12,921 nt of DNA from Asterionellopsis glacialis (GCA_014885115.2 WKLE02003887.1:1-12921); one strand, 5' to 3'. Positions 1-8,721 are shown, counted from the stretch's first letter. The notes: generated from the sequence alone by a model not told the origin. Numbers and translations are program-made.

Positions 1-1158
1 TCAAGGAACAAAAGAAACCATGGTGAGGTAAAAAAGAATTATTGAACTGGAGAGGTAGTTCCAGCTCTCATGAACAGCAGTCGATGTTTTCTCATTCCGT
101 GTTTCAAACAAAAACAAAACAACAAAGAAAGCAAAATTGCATCGAACTTTTCAGTATCCGTATCTTGTTGTCACGGAACTTCCCAAACTTCCGTTTCAAT
201 ATTGGAACTTTTTGATATCTCTTAATTAAAAAAGTATCAATATTCTGCTTCTCTGATTCTTCGAGCGTTTTGTGATGAGTGTTGAGATACAGTGACGTCA
301 TAGTGATCGAATAAGCCAATCAAAACAGATATGTCACGCTGAAAATTTTCGTACTTAGTTCCGAAATTCCGGTGGGATAAAGGCGTTTGACGCAGATTTT
401 AAAAAACATATACTGACGAACAACCTATTTTGGTTGCAACTACCGCAACAAGGGATTGGCGAAAATGACAATAATCCACTCGACTCCATTTTATTCACAC
501 ACAATTCGACAATCATCCATTCACATACAATTCCTTTGATTTACAAGGTACTTACCAAAAGGGGCCTGACACACCATACTGCCAAGCGACATTTGATGAT
601 TGGAGAAGAGTTGCTGCCCAAGTCCATTGACTAACAATGACACTTGCAGTGAGACCAGTCTTGATCGTACGTCCCGCAGTGCTGTGAAATCATACAAATG
701 CAGTGCAACATATATATGTCAGATACAATATTGCTATGAGTCACAAACAGGACAAGGTATGATACGCCAGAAAGATCCACGAGATAACTGAGAGGCTCAT
801 TCAACATCGCTTAAACCGCCAAACCAATCCTACCGGCGTCTGAAAATATGTCTCTTCTTGCTATGCAACGCCCATGGTCACCTCTCGCCGAAACATGAAG
901 CACCAATAGCACTAATACTGAAAAATAGAAATATGACAGTGAGACTTACTTGAAATGTTCACTTGTAATGGATGCATTTCCAGCGAAGAACTTATCAGCC
1001 AAGACGAGCAAAGTCGTGATGAGACTGAAAAGAAGGCCAAAGCCAATCACGACAAGCCATCCAATGGACTCGTCAAGAGGAGGACTACCTCCAAAGAACG
1101 ATTCTTGACCGTCATACTTCAAGAATGGCGGCGCGTCGTCAGTTTTGACAATCGACAT
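1..1158 (-). CDS. DUR3: DUR3-type urea/sodium:solute symporter, 5' part (two exons, partial at left edge)
   Basis: This is the N-terminal part of a high-affinity urea active transporter of the sodium:solute symporter family, which imports urea across the plasma membrane. The ATG is at 1156-1158. The first 69 residues hold the N-terminal [14 protein letters not shown] motif, then a hydrophobic first membrane segment (about residues 33-55) ending in the TSEHFN signature. A GTAAGTC donor at 949 and a TTTCACAG acceptor at 682 join exon 1 to exon 2 in phase 2. The joined reading is TSEHFN-TAGR, then [20 protein letters not shown], the family's most conserved early stretch. A second donor (GTAAGTACC) begins at 555 after GPF-W. 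No exon 3 matching the family (expected near YASGATIQVL) is visible in 1-555, so it should lie beyond the edge. Both exons have a normal code and no stop. Family assignment is strong; the symbol is by homology. Confidence 0.88.
556..681 (-). CDS. DUR3: DUR3 exon 2
   Basis: This is a 126-nt exon: one base completing the split Asn, 41 codons ([10 protein letters not shown] to QYGVSGPF), then TG of a split Trp. It is bounded by the CAG acceptor at 682-684 and a GTAAGT donor beginning at 555. It encodes the SQWTWAAT...NVAWQYG core shared by plant, fungal and algal DUR3 proteins. It is too short to stand out as an ORF and was found by looking for this motif on the minus strand. Confidence 0.9.
682..949 (-). 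other. DUR3 intron 1 (268 nt, phase 2)
   Basis: It begins GTAAGTC and ends TTTCACAG. Splicing at these sites completes the family-conserved Asn of the FNTAGR motif. A closer CAG at 918-920 would make a 32-nt intron, but the sequence after it does not continue the protein. Confidence 0.85.
950..1158 (-). CDS. DUR3: DUR3 exon 1
   Basis: This coding exon holds 69 codons plus two bases (AA) of a split Asn codon. The start is chosen because it is the first ATG of the open frame, and the family N-terminus (acidic, then FFGG-LDE-IG) follows within about 20 residues. The 5' side (1159-1215) is a purine-rich leader with a good context (AACAAG before ATG). The longer plus-strand frame over the same bases is its antisense shadow. 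Confidence 0.9.
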
Positions 1159-1706
1159 CTTGTTGGTTTACTCTTCCGAAACTCTCCTCGGCAGAAAAAT
1201 AAGAAAAGAAAATGAACCTAAAGATTTTTGAACAAAAGTTGCAATATTCGGCGCAACGTAAAATTCAACGCACTTTTAGTATGACATACAATAAAAAATG
1301 ATGGTACCAATTTACCTGTGGGGACTACAGAATAAATAACAAATCCCATATCTGGCTACCTGGTACAGTACACAACAGGTAAGACCTACCGTACCGTAGT
1401 CTAGTCACGGTATCTTACCAGGTACCAGGTAATCAGTAACTTACCAGGTACCTGTACCAGGTACTGAGCTATTGTACCAGCACCCACCTTGAATTTCTGG
1501 AACGAAGAACTGATCATAATAATATTTTTTTTTAATACTGTATAACCCAGGTAGGTCCTACTTAGCATATGATATCTATTTACCACCTGGTATATATTGT
1601 ACAAGACAAGGCGGGTAGGAATGGACAGTTAATGAACGCGAAGTGGTATTGTCCAAATGTACATGGTAACTCTTAGTACCAGTAAGTACAGTACCGGTAA
1701 CTGTTT

Positions 1707-1962
1707 ATTGAGTCGTCCTACTGTACCTGTGAATATGGACTGGTAAGTTGACTGTACCAGTCATGAAGTGGTAAATTTAAATATAGGTCGTAAACTTTCC
1801 CTCCTTTTTTTTTCAGTATAATTTTTTGACTTTTCTACACATTTTAGAATTAGTATCACGTTAGAGAGATGGGAAATAAAGGGGAGGAATAAAGGGAGAT
1901 CAAAAAGAAACCACGTAGAAATCTCGTAAAAAATAGTAAGTACCTGTGTATTGAGTCGTCCT
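1707..1962 (+). repeat. Direct repeat ATTGAGTCGTCCT (two copies)
   Basis: Identical 13-mers lie at 1707-1719 and 1950-1962. Each is followed within a few bases by a TGTACC motif, so the repeated unit includes part of the GTAC motif. Confidence 0.75.
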
Positions 1963-2010
1963 GTACCCAGGTACCTCATAAATTCGGCTTTTTCCGGGCA
2001 AAAATGCCCA

Positions 2011-2061
2011 AAAATGCGGGATGGGTACAAACTCCAAATTTGGTACCAACCCGGGCATTTT
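2011..2061. repeat. Imperfect hairpin around GGTACC
   Basis: AAAATGC plus GGG at 2011-2020 pairs with CCCGGGCATTTT at 2050-2061. Internal GGGTAC/GGTACC and the AAATTT centre extend the stem, with small bulges. A second AAAATGCCC at 2001-2009 can pair with GGGCATTTT at 2053-2061, giving an alternative fold. Confidence 0.6.
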
Positions 2062-3112
2062 GTATTACTCCGACAAGAAAATCACTGTATGTAAAAGGCC
2101 TCTTATATTCGTTATTGTACCTTTATCTGGTAATGCGGGACCCTCGAAAGTTACCTGTGCATCACAATGATATTAGGAGTTACTGTACCTTCAATCTAAT
2201 GGACAGTCATCTATCGAGGCAACAGGAATAGGACTGCAGTAGGGGCTATAATTTTAATATAGTACCATGTATTGTAATTATGATACATTAACAGCTGTAG
2301 GAGGTGCTATCAGGTTCTACATCTACAAATTAATTACTGTCCGAAAAAATATTTTGTGTTCTTTTACCAGGTACATCATAATAATGGTACACATACCTGG
2401 TAATCAAGGGGCCGCCTGGACCATTCAGTCTTGAAAAAGACAAACGTGACTTGATCCTACTATGTATTATTTTTTAGGAGATCATGTAACAGTTACCAGT
2501 ATTGATACATCATTCATGAAACAGAGTTACAGTACATGGTACCCATTGTTCGTTTGACATTGCAATGGTTCCTCGTAGAAAGAAAATGTACCTGGGACAC
2601 CTGCAGATTTGTGCCAAATCGATATTTGATGACAAACCAGATGTAGAAATGTTAAAAATCGTTTATTGCGGATAATTGAAACGGTTATCTTAATCAATGT
2701 GTACGAGCTCGTACAGTACCGAGGGGGGGTTCGGATTTGTAGGCGATGCTTTTCACCGTCATGCTGTGTCGTAGTATTCAGCATGCCGGTTAATGAACAG
2801 CTTCTATATAAAACATACCAATGTGGGGCAGTTCGATTTAATAAAATAATGTGATTCCGTCAGAAAAGAAATTCACGACATAACGATTGTCTGAATGAAA
2901 ACCTTATTAATATTATAGGTCCTAAACTGCTGATCATGTACATACGAAGTGCAACACAATTTCGCAATGGTACCTGGTAAATTCGTAACAGTAGTTAGGA
3001 CTAGTATTGTAATAAGTATGTACCCGGGTACCAGCTGGCGATGGTTTACCTGGTACCAGGTACTCGGTTCCTTTGAATATTTGATGGTGTGCAGATCCAA
3101 CGCCATCTGTGG

Positions 3113-3130
3113 TAGTCCTAGTCCTAGTCC
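3113..3130 (+). repeat. (TAGTCC)3 microsatellite
   Basis: Three perfect TAGTCC units are followed shortly by GTAGGTCCTA, a related motif that also appears near 1550 and 2918. Confidence 0.85.
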
Positions 3131-3310
3131 TTACAGGTAGGTCCTAAATATTAATAACTGCGCTGTTACAACTCATTGCAATGTTCATCGCATCTTTCAC
3201 GACCAGATTGATTCTTATTTTTCAACATCCTGCCGGCAACACAAAAAGGAGCATTTCTTTTTCTTTACAAGACTCACGATGGTATCGAATAATGAATAGG
3301 CGTTATTTTG

Positions 3311-3390
3311 CAGAGGACATTTGAAATCAATGAGGACATTGAAAATTTTCAGAGGACATTTATAATTTAAAATTGCAGAGGGACATTTAT
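3311..3390 (+). repeat. Four copies of GAGGACATT flanking the transposon left end
   Basis: CAGAGGACATTT-like units lie at 3311-3322, 3331-3341, 3350-3362 and 3376-3390 (the last with one extra G), 19-26 nt apart. They end about 15 nt before the TTAA at 3406, so they belong to the flank and may be an older local repeat. Confidence 0.75.
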
Positions 3391-3405
3391 TGGGTGCATA
3401 ACGAC

Positions 3406-3422
3406 TTAACCCTTTCACCACC
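3406..3422 (+). mobile_element. Candidate left end of a piggyBac-like element (TTAA target plus CCC-type terminal repeat)
   Basis: TTAA at 3406-3409 is followed directly by CCCTTTCACCACC. piggyBac-superfamily elements insert at TTAA and have terminal repeats starting CCC, so position and sequence fit. It lies about 430 nt before the transposase ATG. The right partner is only tentative (5599-5612), so the end is inferred, not proven. Confidence 0.5.
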
Positions 3423-3440
3423 AAAATAATTTGGCTGTTC

Positions 3441-3460
3441 CAGTTCGATATATCGAACTG
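3441..3460. repeat. 20-bp perfect palindrome, subterminal in the piggyBac relic
   Basis: CAGTTCGATATATCGAACTG is its own reverse complement. It starts 31 nt inside the candidate left end. A related TTCGATATATATCG lies near 3574. It could be a subterminal transposase-binding site; that role is inference. Confidence 0.8.
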
Positions 3461-3836
3461 AACTCGGTATCCCTATTGGCCGAGAACATTTTAGACATCC
3501 GTTGAAAGCCGTTGACAACCGTTAACAAGTTGAAAGTATCACTTTCTCTTAAATGTCCAAAGCTTTGCGGACTCGTTCGATATATATCGCATTGAAGTTC
3601 CTCATTTGCTCGGTATTTTCGTTTTTTGGCCAACAAACAACGATTTTTAGCCTCCGGCGACCATGTCACGCGATTCTCCGTCAAATTTTGCGTCTGAGTC
3701 AGTCTGCAGTTTTTTACTTACACCTTACTAAAAAGAAAGTTATGGCTTTTTCATGACATTACCATTGTCACATTTTATAGACTTCTTCTACCCCTTTTTG
3801 TTGATTGTTGTGTATTCTTCACAAGTTTTTGTCATC

Positions 3837-5185
3837 ATGGAACCTCACATATCCTCAGTTGAGGATCTTGTGCAGGATTCTTTTGATCCTGAACCCCCTT
3901 CACTTGCAAATGAGGATTCTGCTGTGTAGACACAGCAGAATCCGTACCTCCAAATGCTGGAGGCTTCTTCCTTTCTGAAGCTTTTACAGCCTCAGAGAGT
4001 CAAGAATGCCTTTGACAAGCAAGGGGGTCCCACGGGACTTTTCCACTTGTTTTTGTCACGTAGCTGGTGATAATGCATGCGCCAATGGAAAAACAAGAAC
4101 CTTGTGGCAAAGGGCCAACCCATTGTCTCAAATAGGAAATTTCTTGCCTATCTGGGACTTAAGTTGGCCATGTCCATTCTCCAGTTGAATGAAATATATC
4201 AGTACTGGTGAACGGACATGTTCACTGGGCATGAGGATTTCCAATGCGTGATGTCCAGGAATGATTTTTGCCAAATTCGTGCAGCAGTGGTCCTCAGAGA
4301 CCCAGACTTGTACGATCATGAAGAAGCAAGTACTGATCCTTTGTGGCATTCACAAAAGTTGATTGAACACTTCCAGAAGAATGCCTGTTTGGTAGCAGTA
4401 CCACAGGGAACGTGTGCTTTGGATGAAGCTAGTCTTCCCACTAAGGCAAGAACAACTGCTAGTACATACTTGCCTAGTAAACCTGCTAAGTATGCCATTC
4501 ATTTTTATGCTGTAGTTGGTAACAAACACTGTTATTTATCTAACATTTTTGACAACAGGGCAAGTAGAAAAACCAGCTTGACAACTGGTGAATCATTTTG
4601 CAAATTACATAGGGAAATGATAACTACCCATAATAAAAACTTAGGTAAGGACCAACATGTTGACAAAGATAGCGTGACAGCTTTATGGATACTGATGATG
4701 GCAATCCCAACAAAATCAAGTCCTGATCCTAGTGGAAAACAAGTTTATTTCTTAGACAATTTTTATACCTGACACCACCTTGGTAAGATGTTGAAAAAAT
4801 AACAAATGGGGAAGCAAGAATTTGTGGAACAACCAAATTTACAAACATTGACAGTACCAATTGTACATATCTTTCACAGATGATTCAGGATATAAAGGAT
4901 TCTCCAAGGGGAGCTTGGAAATTAGTTAGGGCATACAACAAACATATGGATTTGGAAGGACTCAGACGTCATCACAATACTGATATGAGGAAAAAACCTG
5001 TTTCAGAAAGGGTACCTTTCATTGACCCTACTGATCTTGGTGCTGAAAACGTGGGGTATATTGTTTGGAAGGACTCCATGATTGTAATTTTCTACAATAA
5101 TGACCTAGCAGGAGCTCCAAGTGCAACTGTACTTGGATCTGATTTTAGTTATAATGTGGCCCAACATTGCAGATGTGATTCTTAG
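3837..5185 (+). pseudogene. piggyBac-type transposase (DDE_Tnp_1_7-like), degraded and truncated
   Basis: It would have cut and reinserted the element at TTAA. The frame opens at ATG 3837 (MEPHISSVEDLV, acidic N-terminus) and can be followed through QYW and TDMFTGHEDFQCVMSR to residue 311. The first catalytic Asp is in CALDEA (codon 4422-4424). It is followed by the family block YLPSKPAKYAIHFYAV and the second Asp in VYFLDNFYT (4755-4757). In-frame stops lie at 3927, 4068, 4071, 4209 and 4770. A one-base loss in the A tract at 4794-4799 shifts the frame. The new frame carries GYIVWKDSMIVIFYNNDLAG, with a probable third Asp at 5102-5104. It ends at 5185 with no recognisable C-terminal domain or cysteine-rich tail. 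It cannot make a functional enzyme. The family call is firm; the element boundaries are not. Confidence 0.85.
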
Positions 5186-5291
5186 TTCATTCAATTTTTC
5201 CAAAAAGACACTGAAAATGCTAAAATCACAAAATTTATGTTCATATGCTCTAAGTTACATTATAAAGGACCACATCTGCAATGTTGGGCCA
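5157..5291. repeat. 21-bp perfect inverted repeat with 93-nt spacer
   Basis: TGGCCCAACATTGCAGATGTG at 5157-5177 is exactly reverse-complemented at 5271-5291. The left arm overlaps the point where transposase similarity ends. This suggests a small fold-back insertion or an inverted duplication that removed the C-terminus. Confidence 0.85.
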
Positions 5292-5598
5292 GAATATATG
5301 CGTTTATGTTCCTATATGGTTGTGTATGGGACGAATTAGTTAAAATGAAAGTCTGAGGTGTCAAAATTGACATCGTTGTGAGTGCAGTGAGTCTTGTAAA
5401 GAGCAATTTTTTATGAATCTTTTGTGTAGCCTTTGGTAGTTCAATTTGTAGAATTCCCTTTTCCTTCTTGCAGATCCGGGCAGTATGGAAAAAAATCTTG
5501 TAGAAATAGCATAGAAATTACTTAGGCAGCTGTGAGCCAATCTACCACTTTAAGGCACTAAAAAACCTGAAAACCTGAAAAAACACAACAAAAAACTG

Positions 5599-5612
5599 GG
5601 TGGAATAAAGGG
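5599..5612 (+). mobile_element. Tentative right end of the piggyBac-like relic
   Basis: GGTGGAATAAAGGG resembles the reverse complement of the left end (GGTGGTGAAAGGG), with one inserted base and a substitution. The resulting element would be 2.2 kb, a usual size for the superfamily. It is not followed by TTAA, so the call is weak. Confidence 0.25.
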
Positions 5613-6174
5613 TGTGATACCCCCAACAGGCCTTTTGTAGCCTTTGGCAACAATTAAAATCCTAACAGGTTATCAGGTACAGTTCAGGTCTCATGGCCAG
5701 AGGTGGGGTGGAGTTTTATCCATTTTTATCCAATCAAATTGCTCTATTTGTTGTTCTGCAGAACATTCCCTCCAACACACATCATGTGATAGTTCAATGC
5801 CAAATACCAGCACAAAAATTTTGCAATATCCCAAACTCATGGCATACCTTCACAAGACTGGTTGTGATGTGCAAATGCATATAGCACAACATCACACTCA
5901 TCAATCAACCTTTAAAACAACATTAAGATATTTGATTGTCAAGTACTATAATTGACAACCCATATGATTGATGACAACAAACAACAAAACAGACTACAAA
6001 CAAGCATGGCATTCCGTTGCATGTCATTGTTTTCCCATCTCTTTGTGTTTGTTCTTTCTCCTCTACTATTTATTGTTGCTTCCAGAGTGAAAGTGGTCAA
6101 AACTGTCAAAACCCAATAATCAATCAATATCTTGCAATGACTATGGTGTGCTATGGTTTGTTGTTCAGTAAAGG

Positions 6175-6193
6175 GGACTGGACTGGACTGGAC
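6175..6193 (+). repeat. GGACT pentanucleotide microsatellite
   Basis: Three full GGACT units and a partial fourth lie in tandem. Confidence 0.85.
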
Positions 6194-6244
6194 CAACAAT
6201 GACAAAAAAAATTTGCAGCAAACCATTTGTTACAAGTTTTCAGG

Positions 6245-6375
6245 ATTTCAGGTTTTTGGTTTTGTTCATGACACCAGAGTGCATACAGCCAGGTTCCAAT
6301 GGACCCCCCCCAAAAAAGGCCCAACTTAGGCCTACAGAATTTCAGGTTTTCAGGTTTTCAGAGAGTTCATGACAC
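6245..6375 (+). repeat. Imperfect direct repeat (ATTTCAGG...GTTCATGACAC)
   Basis: ATTTCAGG at 6245 and 6339, and GTTCATGACAC at 6264-6274 and 6365-6375, mark two units with a period near 94-101 nt. The segment between is diverged. Confidence 0.55.
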
Positions 6376-6607
6376 AGCAGGTAAGGTGGTAGAACATTTT
6401 TACAACCAATATTTTCCTCCAGCAGCACAATAACCATTTTTTTCTACTCATTTGGGTTAGATATGGAATATTCTGGTGTGTTTTCTCTTCCACTCAAAAC
6501 GCAATTCTCCCTGTTGCAATAAACATAAGATTCCCCTTATCTTCAGAACAAGTGTTAGAACAATCTAATATATTATATAGTAACAAAATAAATTTATTCT
6601 TACTAAT

Positions 6608-6613
6608 TTTATT
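6608..6613 (-). promoter_or_regulatory. Candidate polyadenylation signal AATAAA for the 6665-7243 gene
   Basis: AATAAA is read on the minus strand, about 50-80 nt past the stop codons of the cysteine-rich gene. A further AATAAA-like stretch lies just beyond it. The region is AT-rich, so chance occurrence is possible. Confidence 0.3.
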
Positions 6614-6664
6614 TACACTGTAACTAACTTAGCCTGTCTCCTCTCCTTCTCCGACACTAACCTT

Positions 6665-7243
6665 CTAAGTATTGCTCTTCCCCTTTCCCTTACCATACTT
6701 TTTTTTTCCTGCCTTGTGAAAATTGACATTTTTCCTCACCATCTGCAACACTATAAACCTCATGGATCCCGTCAACAATGCACTTTGGTAACATGACCCT
6801 GTTACCACTTCCAATATCATCTCCAAAGATTTTGTGAATGTACCATTTGCAACAACCAAATCTAACTGATTTGGTTGCTATCTTACCAACATCCACATCA
6901 TCACAATCATATTCCTCCACTGCCCATGTAAGTAATTTATCTTCAATCAATTCCCCACAACAATTGCACTCCTCACAACCTTGTTCACACTTGTAACAGA
7001 TCATTTCTTTTTCTCTTCCATTTCAGGATCACAGTAATATGCATAATTGTCTTGAAACCTCAAGGTGTGTCTATCACATAGACTCTTCAAGCTGATGGGT
7101 GTTTCTGGTGTTGGAGGTGGGCTTTTGACAACTTCATAGTTGTCAAAGTGATGATGTGCCACAGGTGGAGGTGTTTCCACCCTTGCAATGATATAGGTTT
7201 TTCTCTTTTTTTGCAGGAGAAGCAGTGATTTTTTATCACTCAT
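6665..7243 (-). pseudogene. Cysteine-rich hypothetical protein, probably transposon-associated, frameshifted
   Basis: Two minus-strand frames abut. The first (7243 to 7001) gives a proline-rich stretch, VETPPPVAHHH to SPPPTPETP, then LCDRHTLRFQDNYAYYCDPE. The second (7004 to 6690) starts in the overlapping ATGA within an A-rich run. It opens MICYKCEQGCEECNCCGE, with six closely spaced cysteines suggesting a zinc-binding knuckle. It continues with RFGCCKWYIHKIFG, GSGNRVMLPKCIVDGIHEVY and a short basic end. A one-base slip in the A run near 7005 would make one protein of about 185 residues, which I favour over two genes. A second slip near 6715 would open a longer lysine- and glycine-rich tail ending at 6665. 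The GxGNR-LPxC pattern reminds me of repeated hypothetical proteins in diatom genomes, but I cannot name the family. CpG is almost absent, as in the neighbouring relics. Confidence 0.5.
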
Positions 7244-7430
7244 CTTGCTTGATTGTTATGACTCTTGGAATAATGTATTTTTTACAAACCTAACAATTAA
7301 TCATTATCTGTTGTTTGCTCCAACTGACAAAGTTCACAAATTTCCAAAGAAAGTTATCTGCAATGTCAGCGACTACTCTGATGGAAAAAACTGCAATACA
7401 CACAAAAAAAATTGTCTCAACAACAATGCT

Positions 7431-7768
7431 CTACAATCAACAATCATATCACATCTATGTAATTTTTATGGTTATTAATGTATGCAGGTATCACCAATGT
7501 TTCAACACATCAAGTTTTAGAAACAACAAATAACAATTTGAATGTATGATAGAAAGAAGATGAAGTACAATTCAACCATACAAATTTATAAACTCTACAA
7601 TCAACAATTGTATCACATTAGAACACATCTATGTAATTTCTATGGCTGATAACATATGCAGGTATTACCAACATTTCAATGCATCAAATTTTAGAAACAA
7701 CAAGTAACAATTTGAATGTATGATAGAAAAAAGACAGAGTAAAATTCAACAATCAACATTTTATAAAG
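7431..7768 (+). repeat. 164-bp tandem duplication (two diverged copies)
   Basis: Copy 1 starts at 7431 and copy 2 at 7595, both with CTACAATCAACAAT. They share CATCTATGTAATTT, TATGCAGGTAT, TTTTAGAAACAACAA and CAATTTGAATGTATGATAG in order. The copies differ by many substitutions and small indels, so the duplication is not recent. Confidence 0.85.
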
Positions 7769-8721
7769 TTATACTCACAAACACATACAAACAATAAACT
7801 GTGAGTAATAAAAAAGGAAAGAAACAAGTAGTCATGTAAATATTATCACACCCCAACATGACATTGGTGAAAATACAAAGTTGCCTGAGAAACCTAGTTT
7901 TCTTGTTTGGCAGAAAATCCATCCCAAGTTGGACAGTTTTTATTTTATTCCACGGAGTGAAAATAAAAACATTCTACCATCTTAAATGCATCTCAAACTT
8001 TAGATTTAGATTCAGGCCCATCTGTCCCTCTCACCCAAGAAAGATAGTGCATAAATGCAAAAATTTGGATTTATGTTTAGCTCCCCCACTTTGGAACAGG
8101 AGCCAAACTTCATGAAATATTACAGAGAGTGTGTAGTATGATTGTTGAGTGCTTCTGTTTTTTTTTGGCTGTCTAGTGCAATCTCACAGTGTATCAATTG
8201 TGGCATTCAAACACCATTTCTAAATGAAGTCCAAAGCAAATGAAGCCAGCAACCAACCTAATGTCTCATATAAACTAATTTTGAAAGACTAACATCTATG
8301 AATAATATTAAGAATGGTTGTGCATCTCAAATAATGGTGGATTGTTGTTTTTGTTGTTGACAACATCAGAAGGTGATACCAAACCATTTACACTCACTTT
8401 ACTATGAGAAGATGCACCATTTGCCTTGCCATTTTCAAAGGGGGTTGTTGTACTTAGTGAAAACAACATAGAGATGTTGCTTGTACAATTTGAAAGTCAC
8501 TGTGGTAGCAGTGATGGTGACTGCTGCAATGACAGTATCGTGTGTGAGTTTTTGGTGCTCCAAATGCTTGTGAAATGAAAAAAAGTCTCAAAGTTGTAAG
8601 GCTGTGGTTCATTTGATCAACTCAAAAAAAGGGGGGAAACTAATTCTAAATCCAAAAAATTGTCCAAGCAGAGAAAGGGGAATCAAAATTTTTGGACATG
8701 TCTGGGCTCCCCTCAGATTAT

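Larger units (their letters stand above)
1302..3063. repeat. Dispersed GTAC / CCAGGTAC palindrome region
   Basis: Perfect palindromes include TACCTGGTACCAGGTA at 3047-3062, TGTACGAGCTCGTACA at 2700-2715 and GTACCCGGGTAC at 3020-3031. Clusters of half-sites occur around 1360-1475, for example ACCAGGTACCTGTACCAGG. Spacing is irregular, so this is a dispersed motif field rather than a tandem satellite. Confidence 0.7.
1159..3405. other. DUR3 upstream region, no convincing gene, dense in GTAC palindromes
   Basis: No open frame here looks like a known protein; all are short. The stretch 1302-3063 holds roughly 40 GTAC tetranucleotides by eye, about five times chance. Many sit in palindromes or half-sites of the form TACC(T/A)GGTACC(A)GGTA. 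Other repeats include two copies of ATTGAGTCGTCCT and a (TAGTCC)3 run. CpG frequency is normal, like the DUR3 gene. It probably contains the DUR3 promoter; no clear TATA box could be assigned. Confidence 0.6.
5562..6358. repeat. Inverted 18-bp CCTGAAAA blocks, possible ends of a 0.8-kb element
   Basis: The bases at 5562-5579 (AAAACCTGAAAACCTGAA) are the reverse complement of 6341-6358. The blocks are themselves internal repeats of CCTGAAAA. The interval may be a non-autonomous inverted-repeat element, but no target duplication was identified, so low-complexity coincidence remains possible. Confidence 0.45.
5186..6664. other. Non-coding, repeat-containing stretch between transposon relics
   Basis: Open frames here are short and resemble nothing I know. 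CpG is nearly absent after 5500. Contents: a tentative piggyBac right end (5599-5612), inverted CCTGAAAA blocks (5562-5579 and 6341-6358), direct repeats containing GTTCATGACAC, a GGACT microsatellite, a C-rich tract near 6303-6311, and AATAAA signals near 6608 for the minus-strand gene to the right. Confidence 0.6.

Noticed and set aside
104..319. 71-residue minus-strand frame as DUR3 exon 3
   Set aside because: It is charged and lacks the expected hydrophobic YASGATIQVL-type block. No matching phase-2 acceptor precedes it.
918..949. A 32-nt intron after DUR3 exon 1
   Set aside because: The CAG at 918-920 is followed by sequence that does not continue the family protein. The acceptor at 682 yields the exact FNTAGR junction.
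955..1215. 86-residue plus-strand open frame
   Set aside because: It is antisense to DUR3 exon 1, lysine- and arginine-rich because of that complement, with no family similarity.
1302..3063. CRISPR array or satellite DNA
   Set aside because: The repeated motif is short and irregularly spaced with no uniform spacers, and the DNA is eukaryotic.
4316..4498. Minus-strand open frame inside the transposase
   Set aside because: It is antisense to the conserved DDE region.
3837..4772. Alternative genetic code explaining in-frame TGA, TAA and TAG in the transposase
   Set aside because: All three stop codons occur, there is also a frameshift, and the DUR3 exons in the same window use the standard code. 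Decay explains it better.
5550..5553. TTAA as the right-hand target site of the piggyBac relic
   Set aside because: The adjacent bases do not resemble the reverse complement of the left end, so it cannot be distinguished from a chance TTAA.
5644..6226. Short open frames of 61-103 residues on both strands
   Set aside because: No motif, no start context and no similarity. Expected by chance in AT-rich, CpG-poor DNA.
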